A stretch of 64,000 nucleotides of DNA from CAVTND01 sp963735955 (GTDB lineage Bacteria > Pseudomonadota > Gammaproteobacteria > Burkholderiales > Burkholderiaceae_F): the NCBI GenBank assembly GCA_963735955.1, contig CAVTND010000020.1, forward strand, positions 1 through 64,000. Reading direction: 5' to 3'. The notes under the pieces are model-generated. The model ran no database searches. It was not told the origin of the DNA and saw only the letters and a list, made by a program, of their open reading frames with translations. Below, piece after piece: positions 27,080 to 36,544 of this stretch (the first letter of the stretch is position 1; each line of letters begins with the position of its first letter). The position numbers were made by a program, and so were the translations under genes.

Positions 27080-29548
27080 CTAATCGGGGACATCCGAGAC
27101 TGTGCCGGAAGCGCCACTGTCCTTCGGATTCGATGTGTCCATGAGCACGTCTATCGTGCGGTCAGGAGTGCTCTTCCGCGCTGACAGCACCGATCTGCTT
27201 TTCTTGGCTTCCAGGAAGTTAAACAGATCGTCACGGATGATCGGCTGAAACTTATTTCCAGGCCTCAGGAGGCCCCGCTCTTTCTGCAAAAACGCAAGCA
27301 CCGTTGATGCTGAATGGACCCAATTGCGGCCGCCGGATTCAGCAAAGCCGGGGCCACCCGTCGATCCGCGCTCGCCTAGTGGATGGTCTTTTGAATCCTT
27401 ACCCATCCAGAATCCAAGTACCACGCCCCGCTCCGGACGCTCCGGAGTCCCTGGAACCCACAGGATCAGCCACACGTCCGAGGTCTTGCCGTCAGCATTG
27501 GTTGCGGTACCGGTCTTGCCCGCGATCTCGCCCGCCATTCTGAATGGAAACGCGAGCGTTCGTTTCTTCCTTTCTTCGGGTTCCAGTTTCCAGATTTCGT
27601 TACCTAACGGATCCAGTCCGGGAACGATCCCGCTCCTGAGTGCGGCGGCCGTGCCAGTCCCCATATCAAGCGGGCCTTTCAGGAGTTCAATCATCGCTGC
27701 GGACACGGCGGGATGAATGACGCGTTCCTGCACCGGACGATTTTCCCCCTTGATGTCACACGCACGCGGCTGGTCTTTGGCATCCTCATAGAGGAGCGAC
27801 TTGCCATCGCGGCACACATCGTTCGCAAAGCGCGGGGTTACGCGAAATCCGCCGTTAACGAAAGCGGCCGTTGACGCCATGGAAAGCGGATTAACCTCGG
27901 ATGCACCGATGGCGGTTGTCGGGTACGGCTGCAGGATGTGCTTCGCATCCCGAGGCATCCCAAGGCGATACGCAAGGGCGTTCACGTTCTTTATTCCGGC
28001 GCGCGCTCCGGCGCGCACGGCGGCTGTGTTGCGAGATTCGCCCAGCGCGACCCGGCAACTAATGTCGCCCCGGTATTGTGGTTCTGATCGGGAATGAAAG
28101 TTCTCGATCTCCTTGTCGCCTCGCCCGCGGCCAAGAGGCACATAGACCGGCGCATCGAGCACGGTGCAGCGCTCGAGCACATTGGCAGCGATCTCTTCGA
28201 GCGTCGCCGGCCGCGGCTTGGTCGCGAGGACCTCGTTAGTGAGCTTCTCGACCAAGCCCCCATAAGTGAAAATCTTGAAAGTCGATCCCGGTTGACGCCA
28301 GCCGGTCGCGATCACGTCGAACTTGCGTTGATTGAAGTTCACATTTCCCACCTCGGCCAGCACGTCACCCGTGAAGTCGACCGCGAAGGCTCCGGCGCGC
28401 AGTTGGTCATTGTCGCGGTCCTTTGGGTGGCGAGCCAGATAGGTGCGAAGCGTCAGATCGACCGCCTTGGCGAGAGCTTCTTGCAGTCCGTCGTCACGCG
28501 TGATCGAAATCGTGAGTCCGCCTTTGTTGATTGGAAAACGATCCTTGTAGAGGAGTCGCACCCGCTCGAGAAAGTAATCGTGCGTGCCACAACCAACGCC
28601 GGGTGGAAGAACTTCCTTGTGTAGGGTCTGTACGACACGATTCGCCGCGCGTGCGTATTCCACGTCGGTGATTACGTCCTGATCCAGCATCAGTTCAAGT
28701 ACGCGCGTCGTACCGCGAGCGGCTTCCGCCCAGTTCGCTTCGCGAATTTCTTCGCGCGTTCGGAGCATCGGGTCCGTCGCAAAGGAGCGATCAGGAAGGG
28801 CAGGCTTGTTGATCAGCGCCACGATGAAAGCTGCCTGGTGAAGGCCCAGATCAATCGCGGGTCTGCCAAAGTACGCACGACTGGCCGCTTCGATGCCGTA
28901 CTGTCCACGGCCGAAGTACGGCATGTTGACGTACTTGAGGAGCAGCTGTTCTCTCGGAAACTCACGTGCGATCCGGAGCGCCATCACGATGTCACCGGTC
29001 TTCTCGATCTCGGTCGATTGGCGTCCGGTGCCTCCGCGAAGATGCTTGGCGATTTGCATTTCCAGCGTCGATGCACCTGAGCGGCTTTCGCTAAGCAAGC
29101 GCTTCGCCAGCGCGCGAACGATGGCGTCCTTGTCAACTCCATTGTGCTCGAGGAAGTTCTTGTCTTCCGATGCGAGTATTGCCTTTCTGAAGAATGGCGG
29201 GATGTCGTCCGGGTTGCTGATGAGGATGCGGTGTTCGGCCGACGAAATGCAAGCGACCGTTCGGTCGTCCTCGGAGACGATCGCAGATTGCGCGGCGAAG
29301 TAGGCGGGGTCTCGCAATCGCGAGATCGTGTTCTGATCGATCCCCAGATAGGCGTCGATCCGTTCCGAATAGCGCGAATCAAACGCTGCAACGATGTACT
29401 CGAATCCGAGATAGCCCACGCCGCCCATCACCACGAGAACGCCTAGAGCGACGAGAAACCCGCGTATGGTCCTGCCCAAAAGGTGCAGCAGCGTCCATAG
29501 CAGCGCCGACACGACTCGCGTGACGTCTTGTCGGTCGAATTTCGCCAT
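27080..29548 (-). CDS. class A penicillin-binding protein (GT51 transglycosylase plus transpeptidase)
   Basis: 822 residues, intact. Builds and crosslinks peptidoglycan. TM anchor at residues 30-50 (FLVALGVLVVMGGVGYLGF). The GT51 domain carries AILASEDKNFLEHNG with the catalytic Glu at about residue 128, and a second region near LRIAREFPREQLLLKYVN. The transpeptidase has QPGSTFKIF (Ser about 422, Lys 425), the SxN motif in GESRNTAAV and KTGT near residue 690. The overall order equals PBP1-type enzymes. A cysteine-rich loop (GVGCGTHDYFLERV) between domains is unusual. The gene is alone on its strand, next to the RRM gene. Confidence 0.93.
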   Translation of the reverse strand: MAKFDRQDVTRVVSALLWTLLHLLGRTIRGFLVALGVLVVMGGVGYLGFEYIVAAFDSRYSERIDAYLGIDQNTISRLRDPAYFAAQSAIVSEDDRTVACISSAEHRILISNPDDIPPFFRKAILASEDKNFLEHNGVDKDAIVRALAKRLLSESRSGASTLEMQIAKHLRGGTGRQSTEIEKTGDIVMALRIAREFPREQLLLKYVNMPYFGRGQYGIEAASRAYFGRPAIDLGLHQAAFIVALINKPALPDRSFATDPMLRTREEIREANWAEAARGTTRVLELMLDQDVITDVEYARAANRVVQTLHKEVLPPGVGCGTHDYFLERVRLLYKDRFPINKGGLTISITRDDGLQEALAKAVDLTLRTYLARHPKDRDNDQLRAGAFAVDFTGDVLAEVGNVNFNQRKFDVIATGWRQPGSTFKIFTYGGLVEKLTNEVLATKPRPATLEEIAANVLERCTVLDAPVYVPLGRGRGDKEIENFHSRSEPQYRGDISCRVALGESRNTAAVRAGARAGIKNVNALAYRLGMPRDAKHILQPYPTTAIGASEVNPLSMASTAAFVNGGFRVTPRFANDVCRDGKSLLYEDAKDQPRACDIKGENRPVQERVIHPAVSAAMIELLKGPLDMGTGTAAALRSGIVPGLDPLGNEIWKLEPEERKKRTLAFPFRMAGEIAGKTGTATNADGKTSDVWLILWVPGTPERPERGVVLGFWMGKDSKDHPLGERGSTGGPGFAESGGRNWVHSASTVLAFLQKERGLLRPGNKFQPIIRDDLFNFLEAKKSRSVLSARKSTPDRTIDVLMDTSNPKDSGASGTVSDVPD

Positions 29549-29599
29549 TCCGCTTAGCTTCTACCTGTCCCTTGGCAACGGCTGCAACGCTCGAACTTC

Positions 29600-29845
29600 T
29601 TAGCCGACCATTGTCGAACAAACCAGCTTGCGCTCCTGCCAGTACATGCCGTCGAGCCGAAATGCGAGCTTGTCGTGCGCTCCGAGCTCGCCGTGCGCAA
29701 GGGTGAGTATCGCCCCTGGCCGTGACCCATCGCCTTCAACGCGTTGAATCGCCAGGCATTCGATTCCGGTCGAATACTTCGCGACCAGTTCCTTCAGCTG
29801 TTCGTCGGTCGTGCCAGGGGCGATATTGCCGATCCAGAGTCTCAT
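29600..29845 (-). CDS. small RRM-type RNA-binding protein
   Basis: 81 residues. RRM fold with MRLWIGNIAPGTTDEQLKEL (RNP2-like strand and helix 1) and a C-terminal strand. The canonical aromatic RNP1 octamer is not obvious: the equivalent region reads GAILTLAHGELGAHD, so nucleic-acid binding may be weak or altered. Single-domain RRM proteins in proteobacteria are often cold-induced. It lies between the PBP gene and the acetyl-CoA hydrolase gene on the same strand. Confidence 0.75.
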   Translation of the reverse strand: MRLWIGNIAPGTTDEQLKELVAKYSTGIECLAIQRVEGDGSRPGAILTLAHGELGAHDKLAFRLDGMYWQERKLVCSTMVG

Positions 29846-29863
29846 GGTGAATGCTTTCCGTAG

Positions 29864-31993
29864 TTAGAGATTGCCGGCGAACAGCCGCCGCACGAACAGG
29901 TCCTTGAAGCTGTGCGCCTGATCCAGACCGAGCCGTTCGAGATAGGCGTGCGGTGCTTCCTTGCCCTCCCACAGGCTCCTGATGGCCATCGTAACCAGTT
30001 CGGTCGGATGTTGCGCCGCGTGCTTCAGCCGCTTCAAGGTCCGAACGATATGCAGTTCCTCGGCAGTCAGGTCGGTGCCGAACGGGAAATCAGGCAGCAA
30101 TCCGGCTTCGGCCCAGGGCTCCAGCTTATCTTCAAGCACCTGCGGCAGGTTCTGTCGGCAGCGCTCGGGGATGCGGTAGCTGGCCTCAAGCTTGCCATGC
30201 GACTTGGCTTGCTTGACCAGCTCGTCCTGGAAGCGGGAATCGGCGATCGCAATCAGTCGCTTGATCACCTCCGAATCGCTCTGGCCACGCAGTTCGGCCA
30301 CGCCGTACTCGGAGATGACCACATCGCGCAGATGGCGCGGAATCGTCGCATAGCCGTAATTCCAGACGATGCCGCTGCTAAGACCGTCGCGATTGTTGTG
30401 GGTTGCGCGCAGCATCATCAGCAGGCGCGCATCGGGCAGCGCATGGGACATGGCGACAAAGTTGTACTGCCCGCCAACGCCGCTGACGACCTGGCCCGAA
30501 TCAAGGGTGTCGCTGCACGCCGCACCGAGCAGGGTGACGATCATCGTCGAGTTGATGAAGCGAGCCTTGCGGCGCTGCGCGCGCTTGAGCTGGCCCTGTC
30601 CGTAGAGCTGGTTGATGAAGTCGATGCGGGTCATGTCGATCTTCGCCAGATCCGGCGGTGCCATCGTTCGCAGCCGTTCGTAGAAGTCGCGTGGGCCGAG
30701 GAAGAAGCCACCGGTCATGAAGATGCCATGCGCAAGCCGCGTGCCGAGCAGAGACGAAGCAATCCGGTCGAAGCCCTCATCGCTGCGCAGGTCGTTGGCT
30801 ACGCGCAGACCATCGAGGACCAGTTCAGTGCCTTCGATGCGGACCTCGGGGCGCAGCACGCCGTAGTGTTTGAGAAAGTCGAGATCGCTGGCGTCGAGTG
30901 GCGAGCGAATCCGGCCGGCATCAAGAAGCGCGTGCAAGGTGGCCGGGGTAACCGCCGCCTCAGGCATCTTGCCTTCATTGATCAGCTTCTGAAGTACTGT
31001 GTCGCCGAATACCTCGCGGCGGATGATGCCGGCCTCGATCAGCCGCAGGAATCCGTTGACGAACATCTCGGAGCAGCCATACAGGCCCTTATCGAAACGG
31101 TCGAGGCTGCGTCCCCCCAAACCGTCGGGGCACAGGGCCTCGAGGATGCGCCGGTATTCGTCTCCGTGCCGATCGCGCACGATCAGAGACTGCGCGATCG
31201 CGTCCCCGAGCGAGCCGATCCCGATCTGCAGCGTGCCGCCATCGTCGACCAGGCTGGAGGCATGCAGGCCGATCGCATAGTCGGCCGTCGTGACCCTGTT
31301 GTTGGGCGGCGCGAATATCGCATGGGTCGCTGCCGGGTCGGTGACCACCACGTCAAAGAAGCCGGGAGCAACTTCGGCACCATTGGGCATGAACGGCATC
31401 TGCTGGTTGATGACGCCAACCATCAGCGGCGGCTGGCCGGCCGCTCGCAGTTTTTCGACCACCTCGAGCACCACGTCCGGGTTGCTCGACAGCGAGAGGT
31501 GCAGTGCATCGCCTTCGCCGCGCGCCGCCACCGCCTGCGCCATCACGTTCATGCCTTGCACGATCAGGTCGCGCGCGACGAACGTGTAATTGGTCGAGAT
31601 GAAATTCTGCTGTGCGCTGTGGTTGCCAAGGTAGTCCCCGGACTTCATGAAGAATTCGCACACCTCGACATTGGGGGGCAGGGTGCCGCCGCGCAGGTCC
31701 TTGACATAGGCAAGGTCCGGGTAGTCGCCGAACACGCGCTCGACCAGGGGCTCGAGAAAATGTTGCTCCAGTTCGCTCTTGCCGACCGGTTTTTCGAGCG
31801 ACAGAGCCGTCACGATGCGCAACTCCCGCGCCGGGTTCGCCTTGATCCGACGGTACAGTGCGTTAACGAACGGGTTCGGCTTGCCGATGGCCAGCGGAAT
31901 CCCGAGCACGATCCGGCCCGGAATGTGGTCAAGCAGATAGTCGACCGCCGCTTCAATCGATTCAATGAAAAATGGGTGCTGCACTTCGCCCAC
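29864..31993 (-). CDS. acetyl-CoA hydrolase/transferase family protein
   Basis: 709 residues, intact. The family moves CoA between acyl groups through a glutamyl-CoA intermediate. Visible landmarks: IPLAIGKPNPFVNALYRRI, IGIGSLGDAIAQSLIVRDRH, GGQYNFVAMSHALPDARLL (GGQxDF-type motif) and VVISEYGVAELRGQSDSEVI, whose Glu is in the usual catalytic segment. It is longer than the 430-500 residues of classical Cat1-type enzymes because of an extended middle (residues 250-420) and C-terminus, as in a distinct long subfamily of proteobacterial proteins. Substrate unknown. Confidence 0.88.
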   Translation of the reverse strand: MGEVQHPFFIESIEAAVDYLLDHIPGRIVLGIPLAIGKPNPFVNALYRRIKANPARELRIVTALSLEKPVGKSELEQHFLEPLVERVFGDYPDLAYVKDLRGGTLPPNVEVCEFFMKSGDYLGNHSAQQNFISTNYTFVARDLIVQGMNVMAQAVAARGEGDALHLSLSSNPDVVLEVVEKLRAAGQPPLMVGVINQQMPFMPNGAEVAPGFFDVVVTDPAATHAIFAPPNNRVTTADYAIGLHASSLVDDGGTLQIGIGSLGDAIAQSLIVRDRHGDEYRRILEALCPDGLGGRSLDRFDKGLYGCSEMFVNGFLRLIEAGIIRREVFGDTVLQKLINEGKMPEAAVTPATLHALLDAGRIRSPLDASDLDFLKHYGVLRPEVRIEGTELVLDGLRVANDLRSDEGFDRIASSLLGTRLAHGIFMTGGFFLGPRDFYERLRTMAPPDLAKIDMTRIDFINQLYGQGQLKRAQRRKARFINSTMIVTLLGAACSDTLDSGQVVSGVGGQYNFVAMSHALPDARLLMMLRATHNNRDGLSSGIVWNYGYATIPRHLRDVVISEYGVAELRGQSDSEVIKRLIAIADSRFQDELVKQAKSHGKLEASYRIPERCRQNLPQVLEDKLEPWAEAGLLPDFPFGTDLTAEELHIVRTLKRLKHAAQHPTELVTMAIRSLWEGKEAPHAYLERLGLDQAHSFKDLFVRRLFAGNL

Positions 31994-32147
31994 GACGGCC
32001 TCCTAGGCTGTGTCCAATTCCAAGTATGGTCGCGGGCCCTCTGTGGCTCCTTGACTCAGGACAATGCAGCGCCTCCGCCACCAGTACGCGAGCCAGGTCG
32101 GCCCCACGAGGCTTTCAAGCTGCTAATGGCACTGCCCCATGCGTGAA

Positions 32148-33152
32148 TCACACTTCGCCGCGGCGATACGCCCCCGGTGCACTGCCGGTCCAGCTCTTGA
32201 ACGCGCGCTGGAACGCCGCGCTGTCGGCAAACCCCAGCTCGTAGGAAAGCGCCGCCAGCGGCACCGTGCTGGTGTTGAGGCGGAAGATTGCCATATCGCG
32301 GCGCAGTTCGTCCTTCAAGGACTGAAAGGACGTGCCCTCCGTTGCCAGACGCCTCTGCAATGTCGAGGTAGACATGTGCAGGGCGTCGGCCGTAGCGGCA
32401 AGGTCGGGCCATTCAGGCAGGGTCTGCTGCAGATGGGTGCGCACGCGCGCACTGACGGCGTCGACACGTCGCGGCACGATCACGTTGGCCTGTGCATCCG
32501 CAATGAATGCCCGCAGCGCGCCTTCGTCCCGCCGGACCGGGTCCTGAAGACGCGCGGCATTGAACCAGAGCGCGGACTGGTGTTGCTCGAACTGGAGCGT
32601 GGCGGGAAATATCTTGCCGTAGCTGCCTGCGTAGGACGGGGTCGGGAAGGCAAAGTCGAATCGGACGACGGGTAGTTTGCCGCCCGCTAGCCACGCCAGC
32701 AGCCGCCAGAAGACTCGCAGCAGCAATTCGTGCAGGAACACAGACTGTCCGATTGTCGGCTCCTTGAACCGAATAGCGATCCCGGCCAGCTTGCCGTCGC
32801 GCAAACGCTCCAGCACCACGTCATCCTGCAGCAGCCGGAACGTGCGCGCCGCGCGGCGCACGGCAACCTCCAGCGTCTCGGCGCCCACGGCCGAACGAGC
32901 GACGAGCTCAAAGCTGCCGCGCTTGAGGGGCCGCGACAGAAACCCGATGGCTTCGTCGTCGAGTTGCTCGATCAGCAGGCGAAGGAGCGCCGCGTACTGG
33001 TCCGCGGTGACGCGGGCGCCGGCCTGCAAGAGCAGTTCCGGGGCGATCCCGACCTCCGCCAGAAAGCCGTCGCACGGGCGGCCATGCGCCCGCACCCCGG
33101 ACAGCAAGCCGAGCACAAAGGCGATCGAAATCGTGACTGGCGGCTGCAGCAT
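32148..33152 (-). CDS. AraC-family transcriptional regulator (Arabinose_bd/OruR type)
   Basis: 334 residues from MLQPPVTISIAFVLGLL; a start at 33248 would add 32 residues but is less typical. The N-terminal ligand domain (residues 1-220) is the Arabinose_bd type; the C-terminal AraC domain has two helix-turn-helix motifs (ATADALHMSTSTLQRRLATE and LAALSYELGFADSAAFQRAF) and ends TGSAPGAYRR. Such regulators often control lipid or aromatic catabolism. It is divergent from the hydrolase remnant and wax-ester synthase genes, which are the likely targets. Confidence 0.88.
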   Translation of the reverse strand: MLQPPVTISIAFVLGLLSGVRAHGRPCDGFLAEVGIAPELLLQAGARVTADQYAALLRLLIEQLDDEAIGFLSRPLKRGSFELVARSAVGAETLEVAVRRAARTFRLLQDDVVLERLRDGKLAGIAIRFKEPTIGQSVFLHELLLRVFWRLLAWLAGGKLPVVRFDFAFPTPSYAGSYGKIFPATLQFEQHQSALWFNAARLQDPVRRDEGALRAFIADAQANVIVPRRVDAVSARVRTHLQQTLPEWPDLAATADALHMSTSTLQRRLATEGTSFQSLKDELRRDMAIFRLNTSTVPLAALSYELGFADSAAFQRAFKSWTGSAPGAYRRGEV

Positions 33153-33278
33153 CAGGTCGTTGGGTGTGGTGGGTTGGTGTCTTCCGTCATGCGATCGCCG
33201 CAATGTGCCATCGCGCGGAACTTCACCAGTTTCTACCATGCGCGACACGGATTTGCGGCCCGTGGGACGCGTGGAGTC

Positions 33279-33378
33279 AAGCTTGCACCTGAATCAGACA
33301 CTGCACCCTTTTCCGGCTGCGGTCGAGGATTGCCTCGCCGCCTACCGCTGGCTGCTGGAGCAGGGCGTCGAATCGCGC
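33279..33378 (+). pseudogene. fragment of an HSL-type alpha/beta hydrolase
   Basis: The bases encode KLAPE, then after a 10-base interruption HPFPAAVEDCLAAYRWLLEQ, which is the conserved segment xLAPEHPFPAAVED of hormone-sensitive-lipase-type esterases found between the oxyanion hole and the nucleophile. The GDSAGG nucleophile motif expected next is absent; the downstream small gene begins instead. A decayed remnant, perhaps of an esterase once cotranscribed with the wax-ester synthase. Confidence 0.6.
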
Positions 33379-33379
33379 A

Positions 33380-33568
33380 ATGTCGGAGCTGGAGCTTTGG
33401 CAGGATATGCAGCATTGTTTCCAGATCCTTCAGTTTCTTCCCGAAATCGGGCGTGCCATCCAGTCGATCGAGCGCTTTGTCGCCCGTCAGACCGGCTGGC
33501 TGCCTGCTGCGGCCCATGTTCCCCCGGCGCCTGAGGCGCTTGCACACACCGACTGGACAAGCACATGA
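33380..33568 (+). CDS. small 62-residue protein coupled to wax-ester synthase
   Basis: The ATG at 33380 opens MSELELWQDMQHCFQILQFL and the frame ends at a TGA that overlaps the ATG of the wax-ester synthase (ATGA at 33565-33568). Mostly one helix then a Pro/Ala-rich tail. No family recognised. The overlap suggests translational coupling, though part of this frame could be leftover of the upstream esterase fragment. Confidence 0.45.
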   Translation: MSELELWQDMQHCFQILQFLPEIGRAIQSIERFVARQTGWLPAAAHVPPAPEALAHTDWTST

Positions 33569-35172
33569 CAACCTCACTTCAAAAACTGAGCGGCCAGGAC
33601 GCACTCTTCCTGCACATCGATCGGCCGCACGCGGCCACCCATGTGACGATGATCTACGTCTACGACCAGAGCACCCTCGCGCAGCCGCTGCGCTTTCGGC
33701 AAATCATCAAGCATCTCGAGAAGCGGCTGCAGTCCTCGCCCATGTACAGCCGCAGGATCGTGCAAGCGCCGCTGGGGCTCGCCTATCCGTACTGGGCCGA
33801 CGACCAGGACTTCGACATCGACTTTCACGTCCGCCACCTGGCGCTGCCCAAGCCCGGCGACTGGCGACAGTTCCAGATCATGGTGGCGCGCCTGCACGCG
33901 CGCCAGCTCGACCTCACGCGTCCGCCGTGGGAGATGTACGTGGTCGAAGGCCTGGACAACGTGGATTGGCTGCCGAAAGGCAGCTTCGCGATCGTCACCA
34001 AGGCTCACCACGCGGCGGTCGACGGCACCGCGCTGGCCGAACTCACGTGGGCGCTGCACGACGTGGAGGGAACCAAAGGGAAGCGCACGCCGGTGCTCGC
34101 CAGGCAGAAGAACGTCGCGCGACTGGAGGCGCCGTCGAGTTTCGTGAACACCATCGCGCGGATCGTGGTCGACAACGTCGCGGCGCCGTTCAAGCTCGCC
34201 GGACCAGTGTCGCGCGTTCTGCCCAAGCTTTCGGTTGCGGCGATGAAGATGCTTTCGCGCGCGCTGTTCGAGCCGGAAAGCAGCGCGCCGCGCACGCGCT
34301 TCAACCAGCCGATCACAAACCAGCGCATTTTCGAGAGCGTGGTGTTCGACTTCGCGACGATGAAGCGCATCCGTGCCATGGTTCCGGGCGCCACAGTCAA
34401 CGACGCGGTGCTCGCTATCATTGGTGGGGCGATGCGCCGCTATCTCGAGAGCAAGAAGGAGCTTCCCGCGAAGTCCATGACGGCGCTGGCGCCGGTGAAC
34501 ACGCGTCAGACAACGAGCGAACGACAGACCACCGGCAACATGATTTCGTTCCTCGCGTTTACGCTGGCGAGCGACATCGCCGATCCGCTTGGGCGTCTGA
34601 CGAAGATCCGGGAGACGACATCGCAGGCCAAGGCGCTGTCGAATGCGATCGGCGCCCACGATCTTTCCGACATCAGCAAGCATGCGCCTCCCGCTACGCT
34701 TGCCTTTGCCGGCCGGCTGGCGGCGATGTCGGGCCTGGGAGGGATGGGTCCGCGACCGATCCACAACTGTATCGTCTCGAACGTCCCGGGCGCCAATGTC
34801 GAACTGACGATGCTGGGTGCGAAGCTCCGCTATTGGTCAGCCGTTGCGCCGATTGCCGATGGCGCGGGCGCATTTTTCGCCGTGAGCAGCATGAGCGGCC
34901 GGATGTTCATCTCGTTCACGAGCTGCCCGAAGATGGTGTCCGACCCCGCATTCTTTGGCGATTGCATCCGTGCGTCGATCGCTGAGATGGATGCTGCTGC
35001 GACGGCCGCCAGCATCAGGACGTTCGGCGCTCCGCATAGAGGCAAGCGCAAGGGCAATGGAGTCCCCGCGGCTGACGAGGGGCGGGTAAGCGATTCGGCG
35101 AGGAAGCGGAACGCTTTGCCTCCCGCCGCACGAAACAAGACGACCCGCAAGCGCCGATCGGCCGTGGCCTGA
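33565..35172 (+). CDS. wax ester synthase/diacylglycerol acyltransferase (WS/DGAT)
   Basis: 535 residues, intact. Joins acyl-CoA to long-chain alcohols or diacylglycerol to make storage lipids. The active-site HHxxxDG is present as KAHHAAVDG at about residues 146-154. The N-terminal LSGQDALFLHIDRPHAATHV and PPWEMYVVEGL are family landmarks; the second half has NDAVLAIIGGAMRRYL and NVPGANVELTMLGAKL. The C-terminal 50 residues are Lys/Arg-rich, unlike most members. About 95 bases of this gene (from about 34125) recur at about 42369 in a degraded copy. Confidence 0.93.
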   Translation: MTTSLQKLSGQDALFLHIDRPHAATHVTMIYVYDQSTLAQPLRFRQIIKHLEKRLQSSPMYSRRIVQAPLGLAYPYWADDQDFDIDFHVRHLALPKPGDWRQFQIMVARLHARQLDLTRPPWEMYVVEGLDNVDWLPKGSFAIVTKAHHAAVDGTALAELTWALHDVEGTKGKRTPVLARQKNVARLEAPSSFVNTIARIVVDNVAAPFKLAGPVSRVLPKLSVAAMKMLSRALFEPESSAPRTRFNQPITNQRIFESVVFDFATMKRIRAMVPGATVNDAVLAIIGGAMRRYLESKKELPAKSMTALAPVNTRQTTSERQTTGNMISFLAFTLASDIADPLGRLTKIRETTSQAKALSNAIGAHDLSDISKHAPPATLAFAGRLAAMSGLGGMGPRPIHNCIVSNVPGANVELTMLGAKLRYWSAVAPIADGAGAFFAVSSMSGRMFISFTSCPKMVSDPAFFGDCIRASIAEMDAAATAASIRTFGAPHRGKRKGNGVPAADEGRVSDSARKRNALPPAARNKTTRKRRSAVA

Positions 35173-35320
35173 ATCTCGAGCAAATCCGATCGACTGTGAC
35201 ACACGAGGTCTTCTGTCATGCGACCGAGGCGATGCGCAATTGTGCTCAAAGCGGCCGGTTCATACGATAGACACATCAGAAAGACGACTTGCGGAATCAT
35301 CGGGCCAGCGGGAGACCAGC

Positions 35321-35389
35321 GTGCATCCGAGACAGGCGCTGCATAGCGCCGTGCAGCGACACCCCGACCGCGTCACGATTCTTGCGTCG
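35321..35389 (+). pseudogene. N-terminal remnant of an acyl-CoA ligase gene
   Basis: From GTG 35321 the sequence reads QALHSAVQRHPDRV, matching QSLHRAVQQHPDRI at the start of the acyl-CoA ligase at 42600. The upstream leader is also related: CGAGGTCTTCTG then CATG at 35205 recurs at 42488, and GGAGACC lies just before both starts. The ligase body is missing and the LLM gene begins 40 bases later. This is the left scar of the module described under findings. Confidence 0.6.
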
Positions 35390-35427
35390 ATGCAGTGTTT
35401 GGAAAGCACACAAATGGAGACTTGGTG

Positions 35428-36495
35428 ATGACGAAGAAATCAGAACTCTTGATGGGTTGGTTCTGCCCAACCATTGGCGATACGACCGACTTCGGCGACC
35501 CCGCCAAGGCCGTGCCGCAGTCGGCGGAAATGTTCGAGCGCGTTGCCCTTGCTGCCGAAAAAGCCGGCTTCGACTTCATGCTGGTACCGGTAAGTCCCAT
35601 TTGCTGGGACGCCTGGGTCACGGCCGCCTATCTGGCGGGACGCACCAGCAAGCTGAAGTATCTGGTGGCGATCAAGCCCGGCTTCCTGCACCCGGTAGCG
35701 CACGCGAAGATGATCGCCACCTTTGACCAGCTCACGAATGGGCGTATCTACCTCAACATGATTGCCGGCCTCAGCCCGCAGGATGCCCATGCGGAAGGGC
35801 AACTGACCGGCAAGGAAGAACGCTACGACCAGTTGCTTGAGGAAGTGGTGCTGATGAAACGCCTGTGGGCCGAGCAAGGCGTCGAGCACACGGGCAAGTT
35901 TTTCCAGGTTCACGGCCCGAAGATTGTTCCTGCACTCGTGCAGAAGCCGACGCCCAAGTTCTTCCTCGGCGGCGGCTCGGAACAGGCGCTCGATATCTCG
36001 GCCGAACATTCCGATATGCACCTGTTCTGGGGCGATTATCCGGAACGTATCGAGGAGCAGATCAAGGACATTCGGCAGCGCGCGGCGAAGTACGGACGTG
36101 AGGAAAAAATTCGCTTCGGCATGCGCTTGCAGATCTTTGTCCGGGACACCGAAGAGGAAGCCTGGGCGGCCGCAGAATCCTTGATCGCCTCCGCGAGCAA
36201 ACTGGGCAGTGCCAACCTCGCCAATATCAGGACCAAGACAGACTCGGCTGCCGATGACCGCATGGCCCAGCTCTCCAAGACCGTCGGACGCAAGTTGACG
36301 CCTCACCTGTGGACCGGCATTACCGAGGTGCGCCCGGGCGCCGGTGTGGCGGTGGTCGGCAACCCGCAACAAGTGGCTGCGCAACTGCAGGAGTTCGTCG
36401 ATGCCGGCTGCAACGGCTTTTGCCTGTCCGGCTTCCTGCATGACGAAGAGGCCGAACGATTCGGTCGCCTGGTCATGCCGTTGCTTTGCGCCTGA
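35428..36495 (+). CDS. SsuD-like LLM-class FMNH2-dependent monooxygenase
   Basis: 355 residues, intact, from MTKKSELLMGWFCPTIGD. TIM-barrel luciferase-like monooxygenase that uses FMNH2 and O2. SsuD-type landmarks: AEKAGFDFMLVPVS, PGFLHPVAHAKMIATFDQLT, GRIYLNMIAGLSPQD, GKEERYDQLLEEVVLMKRLW, FFLGGGSEQALDISAEHSDM and FWGDYPERI. Alkanesulfonate monooxygenases of this class release sulfite from organosulfonates. A flavin reductase follows 50 bases downstream and a sulfite-dehydrogenase pair lies in the same cluster, which favours an organosulfonate or related sulfur substrate over simple aldehyde oxidation. Confidence 0.88.
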   Translation: MTKKSELLMGWFCPTIGDTTDFGDPAKAVPQSAEMFERVALAAEKAGFDFMLVPVSPICWDAWVTAAYLAGRTSKLKYLVAIKPGFLHPVAHAKMIATFDQLTNGRIYLNMIAGLSPQDAHAEGQLTGKEERYDQLLEEVVLMKRLWAEQGVEHTGKFFQVHGPKIVPALVQKPTPKFFLGGGSEQALDISAEHSDMHLFWGDYPERIEEQIKDIRQRAAKYGREEKIRFGMRLQIFVRDTEEEAWAAAESLIASASKLGSANLANIRTKTDSAADDRMAQLSKTVGRKLTPHLWTGITEVRPGAGVAVVGNPQQVAAQLQEFVDAGCNGFCLSGFLHDEEAERFGRLVMPLLCA

Positions 36496-36544
36496 CCGCG
36501 GCGCCCTTTATCCTGAATTGGCCGAACATGGAAAGGATTTGCAC

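Noticed and set aside
29912..32146. A 744-codon plus-strand frame opposite the acetyl-CoA hydrolase gene
   Set aside because: It is the high-GC antisense shadow of an intact, well-conserved minus-strand gene.
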